Assembly (NCBI GenBank): GCA_022509065.1
Contig: JAFLTY010000005.1
Coordinates: 1-64,000 of the forward strand
Source: Muribaculaceae bacterium
GTDB taxonomy: Bacteria > Bacteroidota > Bacteroidia > Bacteroidales > Muribaculaceae
Length of the DNA: 64,000 nucleotides
Reading direction: 5' to 3'
Shown here: one piece after another, positions 62,896-64,000 of the stretch
Layout of the letters: the number at the start of each line of letters is the position of its first letter
Position numbering within the stretch: the stretch's first letter is position 1
Program-made: the position numbers and the translations under genes
The notes under the pieces: generated by a model
Told to the model about the DNA's origin: nothing
What the model saw: only the letters and a program-made list of their open reading frames with translations
The model's database searches: none

Positions 62896-63531
62896 ATGGA
62901 GGACAGAGTACGACTTACCCTAATGGGTCTTAGCTACACACCGATGCAGGATGGCGCCTTCGCGCTGTTATTGGCGCCCGAAGATTCTAATAAACGTATT
63001 CCCGTTATAATAGGGGCAGCCGAGGCACAAGCTATCGCCATAGTACTTGAAAACATAAATCCTCGCCGTCCCATGACACACGATTTATTCGCAACACTGG
63101 CTCATGGCTTCGGTATAGAACTAAAGGAAGTCTTTATATATAGCTTTGAGGACGGCATATTCGCTTCGGAGATGACTTTCAGTGACGGAGAACGGCAACT
63201 CACCTTAGACTCGCGTACCAGTGACGCCGTTGCGGTCGCCCTACGTACAGGCGCGCCTATATACACCACGCGCGCTATTGTTGAGGAAACCGGGGTCGAA
63301 CTTGTCGAAGCGGAAGCCGAGGATGACGTCGACGATAACGAGAGCGATGAGATGGATATGAACGTTGACACACAGCAGGCTCAAGACGATGGTACCGATG
63401 AGAGCAACTACTTCGACATGGACAGGGAGGCCTTGCAAGAAGCCCTCGATCAAGCCATCGCCAACGATGATTTCGAAGATGCCGCTATAATTCAAAGAAT
63501 TCTACAAGAACGTTTTCCAGACGCCAAATGA
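62896..63531 (+). CDS. Bifunctional nuclease (DUF151) domain protein with UVR-like motif
   Basis: A 211-residue soluble protein. Residues about 1-135 match DUF151, with GAFALLLAPEDSNKRIPVII, IGAAEAQAIAIVLENINPRR and SRTSDAVAVALRTGAPIY. An acidic linker (135-180) follows. The C-terminal helical hairpin EALQEALDQAIANDDFEDAA with IIQRILQERF is the UVR motif, known from UvrB/UvrC interactions. Plant and bacterial DUF151-UVR proteins have been described as nucleases, but the activity is not shown for this one. It follows mnmA and precedes the permease gene. Confidence 0.88.
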   Translation: MEDRVRLTLMGLSYTPMQDGAFALLLAPEDSNKRIPVIIGAAEAQAIAIVLENINPRRPMTHDLFATLAHGFGIELKEVFIYSFEDGIFASEMTFSDGERQLTLDSRTSDAVAVALRTGAPIYTTRAIVEETGVELVEAEAEDDVDDNESDEMDMNVDTQQAQDDGTDESNYFDMDREALQEALDQAIANDDFEDAAIIQRILQERFPDAK

Positions 63532-63613
63532 AATATTGATAGTCGTTACGTTGTAACTTCATCCCGTTAATAAACCGAAACAACAAATAACCAATTAATA
63601 TCACCAAACGACC

Positions 63614-64000
63614 ATGAACCCATTGAAAGTGCGCCTCGCGGCGATGAATTTTATAGAGTTTGCAGTATGGGGTGCATACCTCACATCGCTCGGAGCCTAT
63701 CTGTCCAACGCCGGACTTGGTTACGGCATAGGATGGTTTTATGCCATTCAGGGCATCGTATCTATTTTTATGCCAGCTATTGTCGGGATAATAGCCGACC
63801 GCTGGATACCGGCACAAAAAATGTTGTCATTATGTCATTTGTTGGCCGGAATATTTATGATGGGAGCCGGTTTCTATGGCTATGCGGCAGGTGCCGAAGT
63901 TCAGTTCGGACCGCTGTTCGCACTTTACACCGTGTCCGTGGCCTTCTTTATGCCTACCATAGGTTTGGCCAACTCGGTATGCTACAATGCGATGGAACGT
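63614..64000 (+). CDS. nupG: Nucleoside permease (NupG-like MFS), N-terminal part
   Basis: The frame runs open from the ATG at 63614 to the end of the window (129 codons) and continues beyond it. The start is MNPLKVRLAAMNFIEFAVWG, as in nucleoside:H+ symporters. At least four hydrophobic segments are present, with the loop GIIADRWIPAQKM between helices 2 and 3 (an MFS A-motif). The TVSVAFFMPTIGLANSVCYN segment fits the next helix. It follows the DUF151 gene by 82 bases. The exact substrate cannot be set from this part. Confidence 0.85.
   Translation, partial: MNPLKVRLAAMNFIEFAVWGAYLTSLGAYLSNAGLGYGIGWFYAIQGIVSIFMPAIVGIIADRWIPAQKMLSLCHLLAGIFMMGAGFYGYAAGAEVQFGPLFALYTVSVAFFMPTIGLANSVCYNAMER

Noticed and set aside
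1-64000. CRISPR array, tRNA/rRNA genes, insertion sequences or prophage
   Set aside because: No regularly spaced repeats, tRNA-like cloverleaf, rRNA segment, transposase or phage gene was seen in the window.

Overview
The window looks like chromosomal DNA of a gut-type Bacteroidales bacterium, most plausibly Muribaculaceae or a close relative. Evidence for this is about a dozen promoters of the Bacteroidetes sigma type (TTG, 19-21 bp, TAnnTTTG), DUF families typical of Bacteroidetes (DUF4296, DUF4465, DUF5074, DUF3943, DUF5106), a long IleS, a sphingolipid-type serine palmitoyltransferase, and surface proteins ending in T9SS-like sorting domains. The family-level assignment is an inference. 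I found no rRNA or tRNA genes, CRISPR array, insertion sequence or prophage.

Layout. 1-956: start of exbD and a complete exbB on the minus strand (energy for TonB transport). 1597-4362: a lone secreted GH13 amylase-like enzyme. 4386-16354: a long minus-strand run, ileS, lspA, a DUF4296 lipoprotein, a small gene, an ABC-F ATPase, an M13 peptidase and a Ca2+ P-type ATPase. 16644-18618: a flavodoxin gene downstream of dnaA. 18839-24462: a vitamin B12 acquisition operon, with promoter, cobalamin riboswitch, BtuH-like DUF4465 protein, an uncharacterised lipoprotein, a BtuG-like beta-propeller lipoprotein and a BtuB-type TonB-dependent receptor. 24600-31732: S41 protease, 5-formyl-THF cyclo-ligase, then recJ-recQ-HIRAN-DUF2007. 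31745-33191: MBL-fold hydrolase and FMN reductase. 33497-35152: sugar acetyltransferase, a 55-residue small protein and a secreted protein. 35319-38149: trkA-trkH potassium uptake.

38204-44047: a Crp/Fnr-type regulator followed by four envelope genes (lipoprotein, TonB-plug-like beta-barrel protein, small lipoprotein, DUF3943 protein). This is the least explained block and has a G9 tract just upstream of its promoter. 44135-48796: membrane protein, epimerase and ribD on the minus strand, facing plsC and metK. 48876-53124: nucleotidyltransferase, pdxA, rlmN and serine palmitoyltransferase. 53328-60545: a large amidase, a TolB-like propeller protein, a TPR protein and kdsA. 60837-64000: DUF5106 thioredoxin-fold protein, mnmA, a DUF151-UVR protein and the start of a NupG-like permease.

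The genes work together mainly around the envelope. ExbB/ExbD would energise the BtuB receptor; BtuH and BtuG would capture cobalamin at the surface under riboswitch control. LspA processes the many lipoproteins, KdsA supplies Kdo for LPS, and the serine palmitoyltransferase starts sphingolipid synthesis. The most unusual signals are the sorting domain on BtuH, a near-identical 41-nt palindrome placed on two stop codons, terminators overlapping the next promoter, a hairpin in the metK leader, and a TPR gene that seems to lack any AUG/GUG start.
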